64,000 bases of DNA from Sphingopyxis sp. FD7 (GTDB lineage: Bacteria > Pseudomonadota > Alphaproteobacteria > Sphingomonadales > Sphingomonadaceae), in assembly GCF_003609835.1 (NCBI RefSeq), contig NZ_AP017898.1:744001-808000 (forward strand), in the 5' to 3' direction. Shown here piece after piece: positions 42,236 through 51,278 of the stretch. The translations under genes were made by a program, and so were the position numbers. The notes under the pieces were generated by a model. It saw only the letters and a program-made list of their open reading frames with translations. It was not told the DNA's origin and made no database searches. The first letter of the stretch is position 1, and each line of letters starts with the position of its first letter.

Positions 42236-44019
42236 GCGAGCGTCCCCGCAAGGGCCGGCCCGTCTCCTTCGCGCCCATCACGCCGGAGCGACCGCAGCCT
42301 GATCCGGTGCTTGGCCTCAAGTTCGCCATCGAGGCACGGCATGGCGGGACGGTCCTGGTCGATATGACCGCGCTCGATCCCCGCCCGCTCGCCATCGCCT
42401 TTGCCGGTGCGCTACGCCGGTCGGCCGCGCTCGGGGGGGCGATCGGTGCGGCCAGCGTCATCAAGCAGTATATTCAGGTCTATCGTCACTTCTTTACCTG
42501 GCTCGGCGATGAGGCGCCGAAGGTGGCCGGCGTCAGCGACCTGCGCGCAGCCCATATCGATGGCTTCGCATCCGCGCTCGAACGACGTGGGATGAGCCCG
42601 ATCCACCGGCACATAACGGTGAGCAAGGTCATCAACACACTGCGCGCGATCGAGGCAGACCGGCCCGATCGGATCGCGCCCGACCTGTATGAGCGGCTGC
42701 GCTATACGCTGGCCACTTCGGCGGGCCGCTCGACCCCGCGCGATGCTTACAGCCCGTTTGTCGCCCGCGCGCTGCGCGACGCCGCAAGGGTTGATATCGA
42801 CGCGATGTTTCGCCGTCTCGGCACCGATGACCGCATCGATGAGCGCGACCCGGTCATCGCCAGGGCGCGCGCCGATGTCGAAGCGATCATCGCGCGGCAG
42901 GGCTTTATCGCCGCAGACCAGCCCGCGCTGAAGAGCCTCTATTTCATGCGATTGCGGCGCGGATTGCCGATCAGCACACTGGTCGATGACCTGCATGGCC
43001 GGCACCATCTGCTCGCGCGCGATCTGCCAGCGCTGCTCGTGCTGCTCACACTCGATACCGGTCTTGAGCCCGAGTGCCTGAAGACGCTGACCGAGGACTG
43101 TCTGACTAACGCCCATGCCGGCACGGTGGAGCTGCGCTATCTGAAGCGCCGCGCTCGCGGCGCCGAGCACAAGAGCATGCGCGTCCGCGACGGTGGCGGC
43201 GGAACGCCCGGTGGGCTGATCCGCCGCCTGATCGGCGTCACCGCGGCCGCCCGCGAGCACCTGCCCGGCGATTATCTCTGGGTTTATCACAACGTCGGCG
43301 GCCTTCGTGCCGGCATTATTGACCTCAAGTATCAACTCCCCGCCTGGGCTCGCCGCCACGGCCTCGTCGACGATGACGAGAAGCCACTCCATCTGCTACT
43401 TTCCCGGCTTCGCAAGACCCACAAGGCGTTGTGGTACACCAAGACCGAAGGGCATTTGGCCCGCTTCGCGGTCGGCCACTCCCGCGAGGTCGCGGCGCGC
43501 CACTATGCCGATCTGCCATCGCTCCGGCCCCTGCACGAGGCGGCCATCGCCGATGCCTTTCGCGAAGCGGTCGCCGCCGCGATGCCGACCGTGCTCCCGC
43601 CCGCGGCCGAGCAGGCGCTGCGCGAAGCGCCCGAACAGGCCGCGCCGCTGATGCCGCCGGATACGGTGGGTCCGTTGCTCGACGGCGAACAGGATGTCTG
43701 GCTCGCCGCCTGCGCGGGTTTCCATAGCAGTCCCTTCGCCGAGGCCGGATCACCCTGCGCGCAGCCTTTCTGGGGTTGCCTCGATTGCCCCAACGCCGTC
43801 ATCACCGCGCGCAAGCTCCCCGGGATCCTCGCCTTTCTCACGTTCGTCGAAGAGCAGCGACGGAGCCTGCCGGCGAGCGACTGGGCGGCCAAGTTCGGTC
43901 GCGTCCACGCCCGCATCACCACTCAGGTCCTGCCGGCCTTCTCCGATGCCGTTGTCGCAGCGGCGCGTCGGCAGATGGAGAACGAGCGGCTCTATCTGCC
44001 GCCGGAGGCACGCGCATGA
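42232..44019 (+). CDS. Tyrosine recombinase-related protein, second of trio
   Basis: 595 residues. A core-binding domain (VIKQYIQVYRHFFTWLGDE) is followed by a divergent catalytic domain: LTLDTGLEPECLKTLTED, LLSRLRKTHKALWYTK in the His-x-x-Arg box area, and VGHSREVAARHYAD with the final His and Tyr. A Cys-rich stretch near the end (GSPCAQPFWGCLDCPNAV) suggests zinc binding. It is comparable to the large TnpB of Tn554-type elements and overlaps its neighbours by 4 bp on both sides. Confidence 0.8.
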   Translation: MSERPRKGRPVSFAPITPERPQPDPVLGLKFAIEARHGGTVLVDMTALDPRPLAIAFAGALRRSAALGGAIGAASVIKQYIQVYRHFFTWLGDEAPKVAGVSDLRAAHIDGFASALERRGMSPIHRHITVSKVINTLRAIEADRPDRIAPDLYERLRYTLATSAGRSTPRDAYSPFVARALRDAARVDIDAMFRRLGTDDRIDERDPVIARARADVEAIIARQGFIAADQPALKSLYFMRLRRGLPISTLVDDLHGRHHLLARDLPALLVLLTLDTGLEPECLKTLTEDCLTNAHAGTVELRYLKRRARGAEHKSMRVRDGGGGTPGGLIRRLIGVTAAAREHLPGDYLWVYHNVGGLRAGIIDLKYQLPAWARRHGLVDDDEKPLHLLLSRLRKTHKALWYTKTEGHLARFAVGHSREVAARHYADLPSLRPLHEAAIADAFREAVAAAMPTVLPPAAEQALREAPEQAAPLMPPDTVGPLLDGEQDVWLAACAGFHSSPFAEAGSPCAQPFWGCLDCPNAVITARKLPGILAFLTFVEEQRRSLPASDWAAKFGRVHARITTQVLPAFSDAVVAAARRQMENERLYLPPEARA

Positions 44020-46223
44020 CCATGCCCGCCCATGTTCGCGCACCCGCGTTCGATGATCGGCCCGTGCTGGCGACCGCGCCGCTCAAGGCGGGCCATGCCC
44101 GCGAAGAGCTGTCGCGCGTCGGCGACCCGAGCTGGGATCTCGGTGCCGCCGTCTTCCGCGAGAACGCCCGGCGCTGCCATGTCACCGTGCATTTCGACGT
44201 GCTCGAACACGCCGACGTGCAGGCGGCGATGCGCGCCTATCTCTACGCGCGCCTCAACGTCGATCTTCCCGGTTACCGCCAGAAGCTGCCGCCCGCGAGC
44301 ATCCGGCAGGCGTTCAACCGGGCACGCCGGTTCTTCGCCTTCGTGCGCTTGACGCTCGGACGGCTCGACCTTGCCCGCATCGATCAGGCGTTGGTCGATG
44401 CTTATGCCCGCCATCTTCGCGACGATCCTGCCCGGCGACCCATCATCGTCGGCCAGCTCCTTGAGGTGATCACCGATCTCTATCATTTGCGCGAGCACCT
44501 GCCTGACTGTGGCATCGCTTTCGAGCCCTGGGCCGGGCGAACGCCCGCGCGCGTCGCAGGCTATCGGCACGTACGTGAGAACCGCACCCCGCGGTTTCCG
44601 GAAGACGTCATCGCCGCGCTGCTCGCCTGGTCATTGCGCTACGTCACCGTCTTCGCACACGATATTCTCGCAGCCCGCCGCGAGCTTGACCGGCTCGAAG
44701 CGCGGCGTGATCGTCTTGTCGTCGCCGATTCCAGCTTCTCGGAGGCTGATCGCCAGCAACGTCGCCGCACCCGGCTCACGGCCTTTTTCGATCGCCGCCG
44801 CCGCGAGGGGCGCGGCTTGCCGATCTGGGGCACCGCTCACAACGGCAAGGTGCGCGTCGATCCCAACACTGGCACCGTGACCCCGCCGATCAACGCCCAC
44901 CTTCTTCATCTTCATGCCGGGATCGATGTGCGGGCGGAACCGCGTGCGCATCTCATGCTGACTGGCGGCGAGCCGAGGCTGATCGAGGCAGCGGCAGCCG
45001 AGCTGGGGGTCGAAGTGGGCGGCATGGACACACCGATCTCGATCGATCCCGAGAGCGGTCGACCATGGCGCGCACGCTTCGACGCGAAGACCCTCGCGCA
45101 CGAGGAACGCATGCTCCAGGCCGCCGCCTATATATTGTGCGCCTATCTAACCGGCATGCGCGACTGCGAGGTGCAGGCGATGCGGCGCGGTTGTCTCTCG
45201 ATCGTGCGCACCGAGGACGGTTTGATCGAGCGGCATCGCATCCGATCGACCATCTACAAGCGCCGGTCGGCCCTGGGCGAGGCGGCGAGCTGGGTGACGA
45301 TCGAGCCGGTCGCAGACGCGATCGCGGTGCTCGAACGCCTCTCGGCAAGACCAGCGCGCGCCAGTGGCAGCGATACGCTCTGGCCGGTGCTGCGCCCGAG
45401 CGCCGTCACCAAGACGCACCTGTCGAGCGAGGTAGTTCGTCAGCTCAACGTCTTCCGCGACCACCTCAACGCCGCCTTCGGCAGCCCCGATGCGCCGGTC
45501 GTCCCGCCCGGACCCGATGGCAAGCCGTGGCGGATCACGACGCGGCAGTTTCGGCGCACCATCGCGTGGCATATCGCCAACCGTCCGTTCGGCACTATCG
45601 CCGGCATGATCCAGTATAAGCACGCCTCGGTTGCCGCTTTCGAGGGCTATGCCGGGACCAGCGCATCGGGGTTCCGCGCCGAGGTTGAGGCGCAGCGTCG
45701 GCTCGGCCAGCTCGACGACCTGCTGGGCTATTTCGACCGGAGACAGGGCGGCGCATCGCTTGGCGGTCCGGCGGGACCGCGCATCGCGCGGACGCTCGAC
45801 GATGCGGCCGACAGGCTGGCCCCTTTGCCCGCCATGATCGCCGACCGGTCCCGGCTGCGGGTCATGCTCGCTAGCGTTGCGCGCACCTTCCATGTCGGTC
45901 CGCTCGCGGATTGCTTCTTCGATCCCGCGACAGCGCTCTGCCTCAAGCGTGTGACCACCCCCGATCCCGGGCAGCCGCTCACCGCCCTGTGCGAGCCGAC
46001 CCGCTGCCCCAACGCCTGCATCACCGCCCGCCACAGGCCGGCATGGGAGCGCGGCGCTGGTGAGGCGCGGACGTTGCTGCGCGAGAAGCGCCTGTCTGGA
46101 TTGCAGCGTATTGCTGTTGAACAGGATCTTCGCCGGATCGAGGCCGTGCTGGCCCAGATTGCGCCCGATGGCGCGTTGCCGCCGCAGTCGGCGGCAGAGG
46201 AAGAGGGGGCTCGGATCACGTGA
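44016..46223 (+). CDS. Tyrosine recombinase-related protein, third of trio
   Basis: 735 residues. A core-binding region (IRQAFNRARRFFAFVRLTLGRLD) leads to a divergent catalytic domain with LTGMRDCEVQAMRRG (Arg) and WRITTRQFRRTIAWHI (a box II variant with Arg). IQYKHASVAAFEGYAG supplies the final His and Tyr. A C-terminal Cys cluster (CEPTRCPNACITARHR) resembles that of the second protein. It starts with the ATGA overlap shared by the trio. Confidence 0.78.
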   Translation: MTMPAHVRAPAFDDRPVLATAPLKAGHAREELSRVGDPSWDLGAAVFRENARRCHVTVHFDVLEHADVQAAMRAYLYARLNVDLPGYRQKLPPASIRQAFNRARRFFAFVRLTLGRLDLARIDQALVDAYARHLRDDPARRPIIVGQLLEVITDLYHLREHLPDCGIAFEPWAGRTPARVAGYRHVRENRTPRFPEDVIAALLAWSLRYVTVFAHDILAARRELDRLEARRDRLVVADSSFSEADRQQRRRTRLTAFFDRRRREGRGLPIWGTAHNGKVRVDPNTGTVTPPINAHLLHLHAGIDVRAEPRAHLMLTGGEPRLIEAAAAELGVEVGGMDTPISIDPESGRPWRARFDAKTLAHEERMLQAAAYILCAYLTGMRDCEVQAMRRGCLSIVRTEDGLIERHRIRSTIYKRRSALGEAASWVTIEPVADAIAVLERLSARPARASGSDTLWPVLRPSAVTKTHLSSEVVRQLNVFRDHLNAAFGSPDAPVVPPGPDGKPWRITTRQFRRTIAWHIANRPFGTIAGMIQYKHASVAAFEGYAGTSASGFRAEVEAQRRLGQLDDLLGYFDRRQGGASLGGPAGPRIARTLDDAADRLAPLPAMIADRSRLRVMLASVARTFHVGPLADCFFDPATALCLKRVTTPDPGQPLTALCEPTRCPNACITARHRPAWERGAGEARTLLREKRLSGLQRIAVEQDLRRIEAVLAQIAPDGALPPQSAAEEEGARIT

Positions 46224-46273
46224 GGGAGTGAAGGAGCGGGAGAGCCCCGCTTCGCCCATCATGGAGATCCGCC

Positions 46274-47176
46274 ATGTTCCGCTCTTCCGCATCGGCCGCG
46301 CGCGCCGACGTCTACACCCGCATAACCGAGGAGATCATCGCCGCGATCGAACATGGTCCGGGAGATTGGCGCGCTCCCTGGCACCACAACGGCACCAGCA
46401 TTGCGCGCCCGTCCAACCTGGGCTCGGGCAAAAGGTACCGTGGCATCAACACGGTCGCGCTCTGGGTTGCGGCCATGAACGGTGGCTATGCCGATGGCTT
46501 GTGGGGCACCTATCGGCAGTGGGCAGCGGCCGGCGCTCAGGTCCGCAAGGGCGAGCGGGCGACGACCGTTGTCTTCTGGAAGCAGGTCGAGTCCGGCGGT
46601 GGCGATGCGCTTGAGGACGACGAAGGCGGCCGCAAAAAGATGTTCGCTCGAGCCTTTTCGGTTTTCAACGTCGCTCAGGTCGATGGGTTTGCGCCGCCCC
46701 CGGTCGTGACATTGCCAGAGGCCGATCGCCACGCCCATGCCGAGGCGTTCATCGCCAACCTTGGCATCCAGACCATTTTCGGCGGTTCGGAGGCATTCTA
46801 TCGTCCCTCGACGGACACGGTTCATATGCCCACCTTCGAGTGTTTCCGCGACGCAGCCGCATTCTACGGCGTCTGGTTGCATGAACATGGCCATGCCACA
46901 GGGGCAAAGCATCGTCTTGATCGCGACCTTTCCGGCCGCTTCGGTTCTGCTTCCTATGCGGCCGACGAATGCTGCGTGGAAATTCTCAGTGGGCTGATCC
47001 TGGCAGACCTCGGGATCGCCCATCATCCGCGCCCGGATCATGCTGCTTACATCTCTTCATGGCTCAAGGTGCTCAAGGATGATCCCCGGGCCATCTTCAC
47101 GGCAGCCAGTAAAGCCCAACAAGCCGCCGACTGGATGTGGGCGCAGCAGCCCCAGCACGAGGAGTTGGCAGCATGA
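46274..47176 (+). CDS. ArdC-like antirestriction protein (intact, element-borne)
   Basis: 300 residues. The N-terminal ssDNA-binding domain (ITEEIIAAIEHGPGDWRAPWH, RYRGINTVALWVA, RKGERATTVVFWKQ) is followed by a zincin-type domain with the HEHGH metalloprotease motif. The complete C-terminus AILADLGI-like ... HAAYISSWLKVLKDDPRAIFTAASKAQ is present. GGAGA precedes the ATG. It is only distantly similar to the split ardC around the element, so it is cargo, not a duplication. Confidence 0.88.
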   Translation: MFRSSASAARADVYTRITEEIIAAIEHGPGDWRAPWHHNGTSIARPSNLGSGKRYRGINTVALWVAAMNGGYADGLWGTYRQWAAAGAQVRKGERATTVVFWKQVESGGGDALEDDEGGRKKMFARAFSVFNVAQVDGFAPPPVVTLPEADRHAHAEAFIANLGIQTIFGGSEAFYRPSTDTVHMPTFECFRDAAAFYGVWLHEHGHATGAKHRLDRDLSGRFGSASYAADECCVEILSGLILADLGIAHHPRPDHAAYISSWLKVLKDDPRAIFTAASKAQQAADWMWAQQPQHEELAA

Positions 47177-47218
47177 CCAGCACCTCGATGAAAATCACGA
47201 AGGTGCAATTTAGGGCTG

Positions 47219-47232
47219 GACTGTCAGGATAT
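47219..47232 (-). repeat. Right terminal inverted repeat of the trio element
   Basis: GACTGTCAGGATAT; its complement ATATCCTGACAGTC matches the left end at 11 of 14 positions. The following GTCGCC rejoins the split ardC frame. Confidence 0.75.
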
Positions 47233-47469
47233 GTCGCCGAGCTATCGAGCGCCATGCTCGGCGCCGAGCTGGGCCTGCCCGTCACACATCTCGACAGCCA
47301 CGCGAGCTATATCGATCATTGGCTCAAGCTTCTGAAGGATGACGATCGCGCCATCCTGACCGCTGCGGCCAAGGCTGAGGAGGCGTCGACCCTGCTGCTG
47401 AAGCTTGCCGGAAGGATCATGCCCGAACAGTTTGACGACGTGTCAGACGACGCGGCGCTTGCGGCCTGA
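47233..47469 (+). pseudogene. ArdC-like protein, 3' part of the split gene
   Basis: Encodes VAELSSAMLGAELGLPVTHL, then SYIDHWLKLLKDDDRAILTAAAKAEEAS and a short acidic end. This is the C-terminal region missing from the ardC fragment ending at 40690. The frame stays open upstream to an ATG at 47176 that overlaps the stop of the cargo ardC, so a 97-residue fragment could be translated, but its first 19 residues are element DNA. Confidence 0.85.
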
Positions 47470-47480
47470 GGGAGGATGCC

Positions 47481-47903
47481 ATGGGCCGATCAGTGAGCTA
47501 TCCCAGCGGCGCAATCGTCGCCTTCACAGTGCTTGAGGTCGAAGCCAAGGACGACTGGGAATTCGAGTACGAATGGCTGCGCGAGGATTTGCGCGAGCGG
47601 GCCGCCCAAGCCTTCCCGTCGCTGATCCCGCATGACGGATGGCGCGGCCGAGAAGACCGGATCCTCATGCGCAATGCCTACGCAGATTTCGGCGTATCGG
47701 TCTACGGCGGGCTGGTGGCCGTCTGGATCGTCGAACGCGATGACGGCGCCTACTGGGACGCTGATTGGCGCACGGCCCGCTCACCGCGGGCACAGCGCTG
47801 GCTGTCCCAGATCGCAGCCCGCTTCGATGCCGTGTTCGGCGACTATGACTGTCTCGGGCATATGTCGAACGGAGAGGGTGTCTACGCCAAGCGAGCGGCT
47901 TGA
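47481..47903 (+). CDS. Conserved hypothetical plasmid/ICE protein
   Basis: 140 residues with no recognised domain. It is rich in Trp, Asp and Glu (DDWEFEYEWLREDLRERAA, VAVWIVERDDGAYWDADW). GGGAGG sits before the ATG. It lies in the row of small genes downstream of ardC that typically accompany sphingomonad conjugative elements; a role in anti-restriction or early transfer is only guesswork. Confidence 0.65.
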   Translation: MGRSVSYPSGAIVAFTVLEVEAKDDWEFEYEWLREDLRERAAQAFPSLIPHDGWRGREDRILMRNAYADFGVSVYGGLVAVWIVERDDGAYWDADWRTARSPRAQRWLSQIAARFDAVFGDYDCLGHMSNGEGVYAKRAA

Positions 47904-48208
47904 GCCGAGCGGGGCGGGGCTTGGATGAGGCATAGGGCGTGCCCCTGCCAATGGATCTGTTCCGACCGCCCATGGTCTGTCGCCATGCGAGAGAGGCCCT
48001 GGGCCAGCCGCCAGTCTTGCGCAACCCGGCTTGGGCGGGCCCGTGTTGGCCTTGGCCCTTCGGGCTCAAGGCCTGCCCGCGTCAGCCCGCCAAGCCGGGT
48101 TCCCCCTTACGGGTGCGCAAATCCTGCCTGAAGCTGGCCCTGACGGGCTCTCGCTGGCGCAGCCATGAACGGGTGCGTCGGCCTCACACCAGTCAGGAGG
48201 ACTTCCCC
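47904..48208. other. Gap upstream of the DUF2493 gene
   Basis: 305 bp, GC-rich, with several short inverted GGCCTTGGCCC-like stretches and no supported gene. The DUF2493 ribosome-binding site CAGGAGGA is at its right end. Confidence 0.5.
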
Positions 48209-49162
48209 ATGCACACGTCATTTGCCGACCAACTCGCCGGGCTCGATCTCGCCGGCTTCTCAATTGGACCCGCTCCCGTATCGACAAGCGATTTCCCGGT
48301 CCGGGAAGCGGTTGTCCAAACCCTCGAAGCGGTCTGGTCCGATCTTTTCGCCATGGTGTCCGGGACCGCTCTTGAAGCCGACGCCGAGGATCTTGGCTGG
48401 GCCTTCGTCAACATCTTCCACCGCTCGGCGGAACGCAAATCAACTGCCCTTGACCGGGCGACCGACGAGGTGCGCGCGCTGATTGCTACGGCCGACGGAT
48501 CCGAGGTCCACACCCATGACCTTGAGACCCAGGTCGAGCGAGCGCAGTGCGCCGAAAGCGCGATGCTGGCGCTCGAAGAGATGCGCGAAGTCGCAGCAGC
48601 CCTGTACCTCAATGAGTTCGGTTCCTCCTGGAAGCCGGTCTCCAGTTCGCGCTTCAATCACAGCGCCATGATGACTTCTGCGCTCGTCGAAGGTCGCGAC
48701 TTCCTGCGCGCACGTGCCGAGGCCAAGCGCCGTGCGGCGGTGCCCGAAGGAACCCCGGTCGTCTTCGCAGGCGGGCGCACCCGTCATGCCACCGAAGACG
48801 ATGCACTGATCTTCGGCAACAATGTCTGGGCCACGCTCGACAAGGTCCGCGACCGCGTGCCTGACATGGTGCTCATCCATGGCGGCGACACCAAGGGCGT
48901 CGACCGCCTGGCATCGAGCTGGGCTGAACGCCGCGGCATCCCGCAGGTCACGTTCTCGCTCGACATGCGCCTGGGCGCCCGTGCCGGCTTCAAGCGCAAC
49001 GAGCGGATGCTTTCCCTCGATCCGCGCTATGTCATCGCCTTTCCGGGCAATGGCGTGCTCGAACGTCTGGTCATCGAGGCCAAGGCTCGGCGGATCACCG
49101 TGGTCGATCGGCGCGGGCCGCTCGGCACCAATCCGAAGAGCACTTCGGTAGCCACTGACTGA
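48209..49162 (+). CDS. DUF2493 (SLOG-like) domain protein
   Basis: 317 residues. The C-terminal 130 residues form a DUF2493 domain: VVFAGGRTRH, LIHGGDTKGVDRLASSWAERRGI and IAFPGNGVLERLVIEAKARRI. These match the nucleotide-binding SLOG fold related to DprA/YspA. The N-terminal 180 residues are helical. DUF2493 proteins are frequent on plasmids; a nucleotide or ADP-ribose ligand is predicted for the fold, but no reaction is known here. The ATG follows CAGGAGGA. Confidence 0.8.
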   Translation: MHTSFADQLAGLDLAGFSIGPAPVSTSDFPVREAVVQTLEAVWSDLFAMVSGTALEADAEDLGWAFVNIFHRSAERKSTALDRATDEVRALIATADGSEVHTHDLETQVERAQCAESAMLALEEMREVAAALYLNEFGSSWKPVSSSRFNHSAMMTSALVEGRDFLRARAEAKRRAAVPEGTPVVFAGGRTRHATEDDALIFGNNVWATLDKVRDRVPDMVLIHGGDTKGVDRLASSWAERRGIPQVTFSLDMRLGARAGFKRNERMLSLDPRYVIAFPGNGVLERLVIEAKARRITVVDRRGPLGTNPKSTSVATD

Positions 49163-49179
49163 GGTCATGCCAGTCCTCG

Positions 49180-49204
49180 CGCCAGCGCCGGGTCGGCGCT
49201 GGCG
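49180..49204. terminator. Hairpin downstream of the DUF2493 gene
   Basis: CGCCAGCGCCG and CGGCGCTGGCG form an 11-bp perfect stem around GGT, 18 bp after the stop. No T tract follows, so termination is uncertain. Confidence 0.4.
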
Positions 49205-49284
49205 TCGTCCGTCAGAGGAAAGGCGCGCGCCTGTGGTTTGGAGCCAGCGAATGGTCGATGGCTCCTTTCTACAGGAGGTATTCC

Positions 49285-49746
49285 ATGATCGATATCGAGG
49301 CCGTGATGGCCGACTTTGCCGTTCGCCAGGCCGAGCGGCAGATGCAGGTTGCTGAAGAGATTCAGCAGCTCAAGGTCGCCATTCTTCCGCGCTTGCAGGA
49401 TGCCGGCATCGCCCGTGTCGAGATCCGCTTTGACGGCTGCGGCGACAGCGGTGCCGTCGAAGAATGTGCATGCCTCGATGCAGCCGGCGCGGGGATCCCG
49501 TGCCCGGATGTGACCCTCTTGGAAGGCGAAGCAGACAGCGTTGATCGTACCGGTTCCAGAGAGCCGCAATCACTCGGGCAGGCACTCGAACAGCTGACCT
49601 ACCTGTCGCTCGAACGTCACCATCCTGGCTGGGAGATCAACGACGGTGCCTGCGGCGAACTGGTGATTGATGTGGCTGAGGCGACTTTCGTGCTCGACTG
49701 CAGTCTGCGCTTCATCGCCACCGATGATCATTCGACCGAGCTCTAG
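49285..49746 (+). CDS. DUF6878-like hypothetical protein
   Basis: 153 residues. An N-terminal helix (VMADFAVRQAERQMQVAEEIQQL) is followed by IARVEIRFDGCGDSGAVEE and a C-terminal HHPGWEINDGACGELVIDV. This GCGDSG pattern is what I associate with DUF6878 proteins of plasmids and ICEs; the function is unknown. CAGGAGG precedes the ATG. The next gene starts 11 bp after it, so they are likely co-transcribed. Confidence 0.65.
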   Translation: MIDIEAVMADFAVRQAERQMQVAEEIQQLKVAILPRLQDAGIARVEIRFDGCGDSGAVEECACLDAAGAGIPCPDVTLLEGEADSVDRTGSREPQSLGQALEQLTYLSLERHHPGWEINDGACGELVIDVAEATFVLDCSLRFIATDDHSTEL

Positions 49747-49756
49747 GAGATTGAGC

Positions 49757-50182
49757 ATGGCCCACTGCTATTACCACGCTCTCTCGTCGGTCCGGAAATG
49801 GGGCGGCACGGTCGATGACTATCTCCCGCTGCACCAGTGGTTCGACCAGTCCAAGGCAATCCTGGCAGACCCACGACACCGCGCGCTGCGGCACCATGCC
49901 GAGGGGATATTCATGCTCGAAACACTCTTCGGCGAGACCCTCGTCAATGCCGATGGCCGGGTCGTTCCGGTGCGTCTGGTCGGCGAACAGCACGTGCGCG
50001 AAGACTTGGGCTCGATCCCCTCCTTTGCCGATTGGGCGCGCTTGATCACGCCGCAGGCCTGGATGCTTCGCGGCAACCCTTTGGACGGCGCTGAAGGGGT
50101 GACGATCGACATGCCTGGCCGCGGTGAAGCAGTTGCGCCCAGGAGCGTGCCACCTGCTGAAGCGGTCGGTACCGTGATCTAA
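49757..50182 (+). CDS. DUF6915-like hypothetical protein
   Basis: 141 residues beginning MAHCYYHALSSVRKWGGTVDDY. The conserved-looking HQWFDQSKAILADPRHRALRHHAEGIF and VRLVGEQHVREDLG resemble DUF6915 proteins. His-rich, soluble, no known activity. Follows the DUF6878-like gene by 11 bp. Confidence 0.65.
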   Translation: MAHCYYHALSSVRKWGGTVDDYLPLHQWFDQSKAILADPRHRALRHHAEGIFMLETLFGETLVNADGRVVPVRLVGEQHVREDLGSIPSFADWARLITPQAWMLRGNPLDGAEGVTIDMPGRGEAVAPRSVPPAEAVGTVI

Positions 50183-50541
50183 GAGGGGGGTCTCCGGTGA
50201 AGGGGCGGGGTGGATGATCCTGCCAAGACCGGAGGGAAACGAGTCAGGGCAAACCTGTTCAAGGCATCCAGCTCCACCCGGCTTCGATGCAAACCTGTCC
50301 CTGAATCACCCCTCGTCGAGACGCGCAACCCGGATCAGGTCCGACCGAGTTGCCGGGCACGATTTTGCGCATCGCTGGTGCCGAAAACCGGTTCCCACTT
50401 TTCGGCGCGATGCTGCGTGCCCGACTGCCCGCACCACCCGAACCAGTTCCGGGTTTCCCTTCGGTGCGCTTCGCCGCGGGGCGCTTCTGCTCGGGTTTTG
50501 CAGCCGGGATGGACCCGGAATGCTCGATCAGGAGAAAGCCC
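50183..50541. other. Gap upstream of ssb
   Basis: 359 bp without a supported gene. A frame in phase with ssb reaches into it, but its residues look random and the good ribosome-binding site (CAGGAGA) is next to the internal ATG at 50542. Confidence 0.5.
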
Positions 50542-50931
50542 ATGACCAATCTCGTTATCCTCGTTGGCCGCATCGCTCGCGACCCCGAGACCCGCACCAC
50601 CCAGGGTGGAACCAGCATCACATCGATCTCGGTCGTGACCGACCGTCCCGCCCGCAAGGATGGCAAGACCTACAAGGACGAAAACGGCTACACCGCCAAG
50701 GACAGCGAATTCCACCGGATCACCTGCTTCAACGGCCTCGGCCAGAATGTCGCCAAGTACTGCACCAAGGGCCAGCTCGTGACGGTCGAAGGGCGCATCC
50801 ACTACACCCAGTGGGAAGATCAGAGCGGCACCAAGCGCTACGGCTGCGAGATCATCGCCGACAAGGTCGACTTCCTCACCAAGGGCCGCTCCGGCAGCAA
50901 CGAAGGTGCTCCCGATATCGATGAGGACTGA
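50542..50931 (+). CDS. ssb: Single-stranded DNA-binding protein
   Basis: 129 residues, OB fold: MTNLVILVGRIARDPETR, DSEFHRITCFNGLGQNVAKY, KGQLVTVEGRIHYTQW and YGCEIIADKVDFL. It has a short acidic tail ending DIDED, shorter than the chromosomal type and without the canonical DDDIPF tip. It coats ssDNA during conjugative transfer. It ends at a strong terminator. Confidence 0.92.
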   Translation: MTNLVILVGRIARDPETRTTQGGTSITSISVVTDRPARKDGKTYKDENGYTAKDSEFHRITCFNGLGQNVAKYCTKGQLVTVEGRIHYTQWEDQSGTKRYGCEIIADKVDFLTKGRSGSNEGAPDIDED

Positions 50932-50949
50932 ATGTCCTTGCCTCACGAC

Positions 50950-50988
50950 AAGGCCCCGGTGGCAGACGCCATCGGGGCCTTTTCTTTT
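50950..50988 (+). terminator. Rho-independent terminator after ssb
   Basis: AAGGCCCC and GGGGCCTT pair around a loop that itself can pair (GGTGGC/GCCATC), followed by TTCTTTTT. It starts 19 bp past the ssb stop. Confidence 0.85.
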
Positions 50989-51047
50989 TGTACGCCGGCG
51001 ATGCGGCGGCGCAGGGCATCGAACCCTTTGCCGCCGCCGGATGGGCT

Positions 51048-51278
51048 TTACGCGGGAGCAATCCGCTTCAGCGTTTCCTCGATCCCGAGCGCCATCGATG
51101 CGCGAACGATCTGGCGCAACTGCGCCGGATCGATCGTCTCCGCGCCGCACTCGATCAGCAGCTTTCCGAGTTCGGTCGCTGCTTCTTCGCGAAGACGCGC
51201 CTCCTCGTTCTCAAGTTGGGCACGCTGTTCACGCAGCTTCTTCAGCGCATCGCGGGCAGTGGGTTTGGACCTGGCCAT
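51048..51278 (-). CDS. DUF6437/TraD-like small coiled-coil protein
   Basis: 76 residues: MARSKPTARDALKKLREQRA followed by a charged coiled coil (QLENEEARLREEAATELGKLL) and IDPAQLRQIVRASMALG. It resembles the small TraC/TraD-like accessory proteins near oriT of rhizobial and sphingomonad plasmids. The start is the internal ATG; upstream residues (MVFLRERPLPRL) are Pro/Arg-rich noise. Convergent with ssb. Confidence 0.65.
   Translation of the reverse strand: MARSKPTARDALKKLREQRAQLENEEARLREEAATELGKLLIECGAETIDPAQLRQIVRASMALGIEETLKRIAPA

Larger units (their letters stand above)
40691..47232 (+). mobile_element. 6.5-kb element with a tyrosine-recombinase trio and an ardC cargo gene
   Basis: Inserted into the resident ardC. 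The ends TTATCTGGACAGTC and, inverted, ATATCCTGACAGTC match at 11 of 14 positions, each followed inward by an ATTGCA motif. The flanks are GTAGCC on the left and GTCGCC on the right, like the unequal 6-bp coupling sequences left by tyrosine-recombinase elements. Inside are three ATGA-overlapping recombinase genes, as in Tn554 and 'recombinase in trio' elements, and an intact second ardC. Excision restores the host frame (CTG GTA GCC GAG CTA). Confidence 0.85.

Noticed and set aside
47176-47469. Stand-alone 97-residue gene after the cargo ardC
   Set aside because: Its residues from 47233 on are the missing C-terminus of the split ardC; the first 19 codons are the end of the mobile element.
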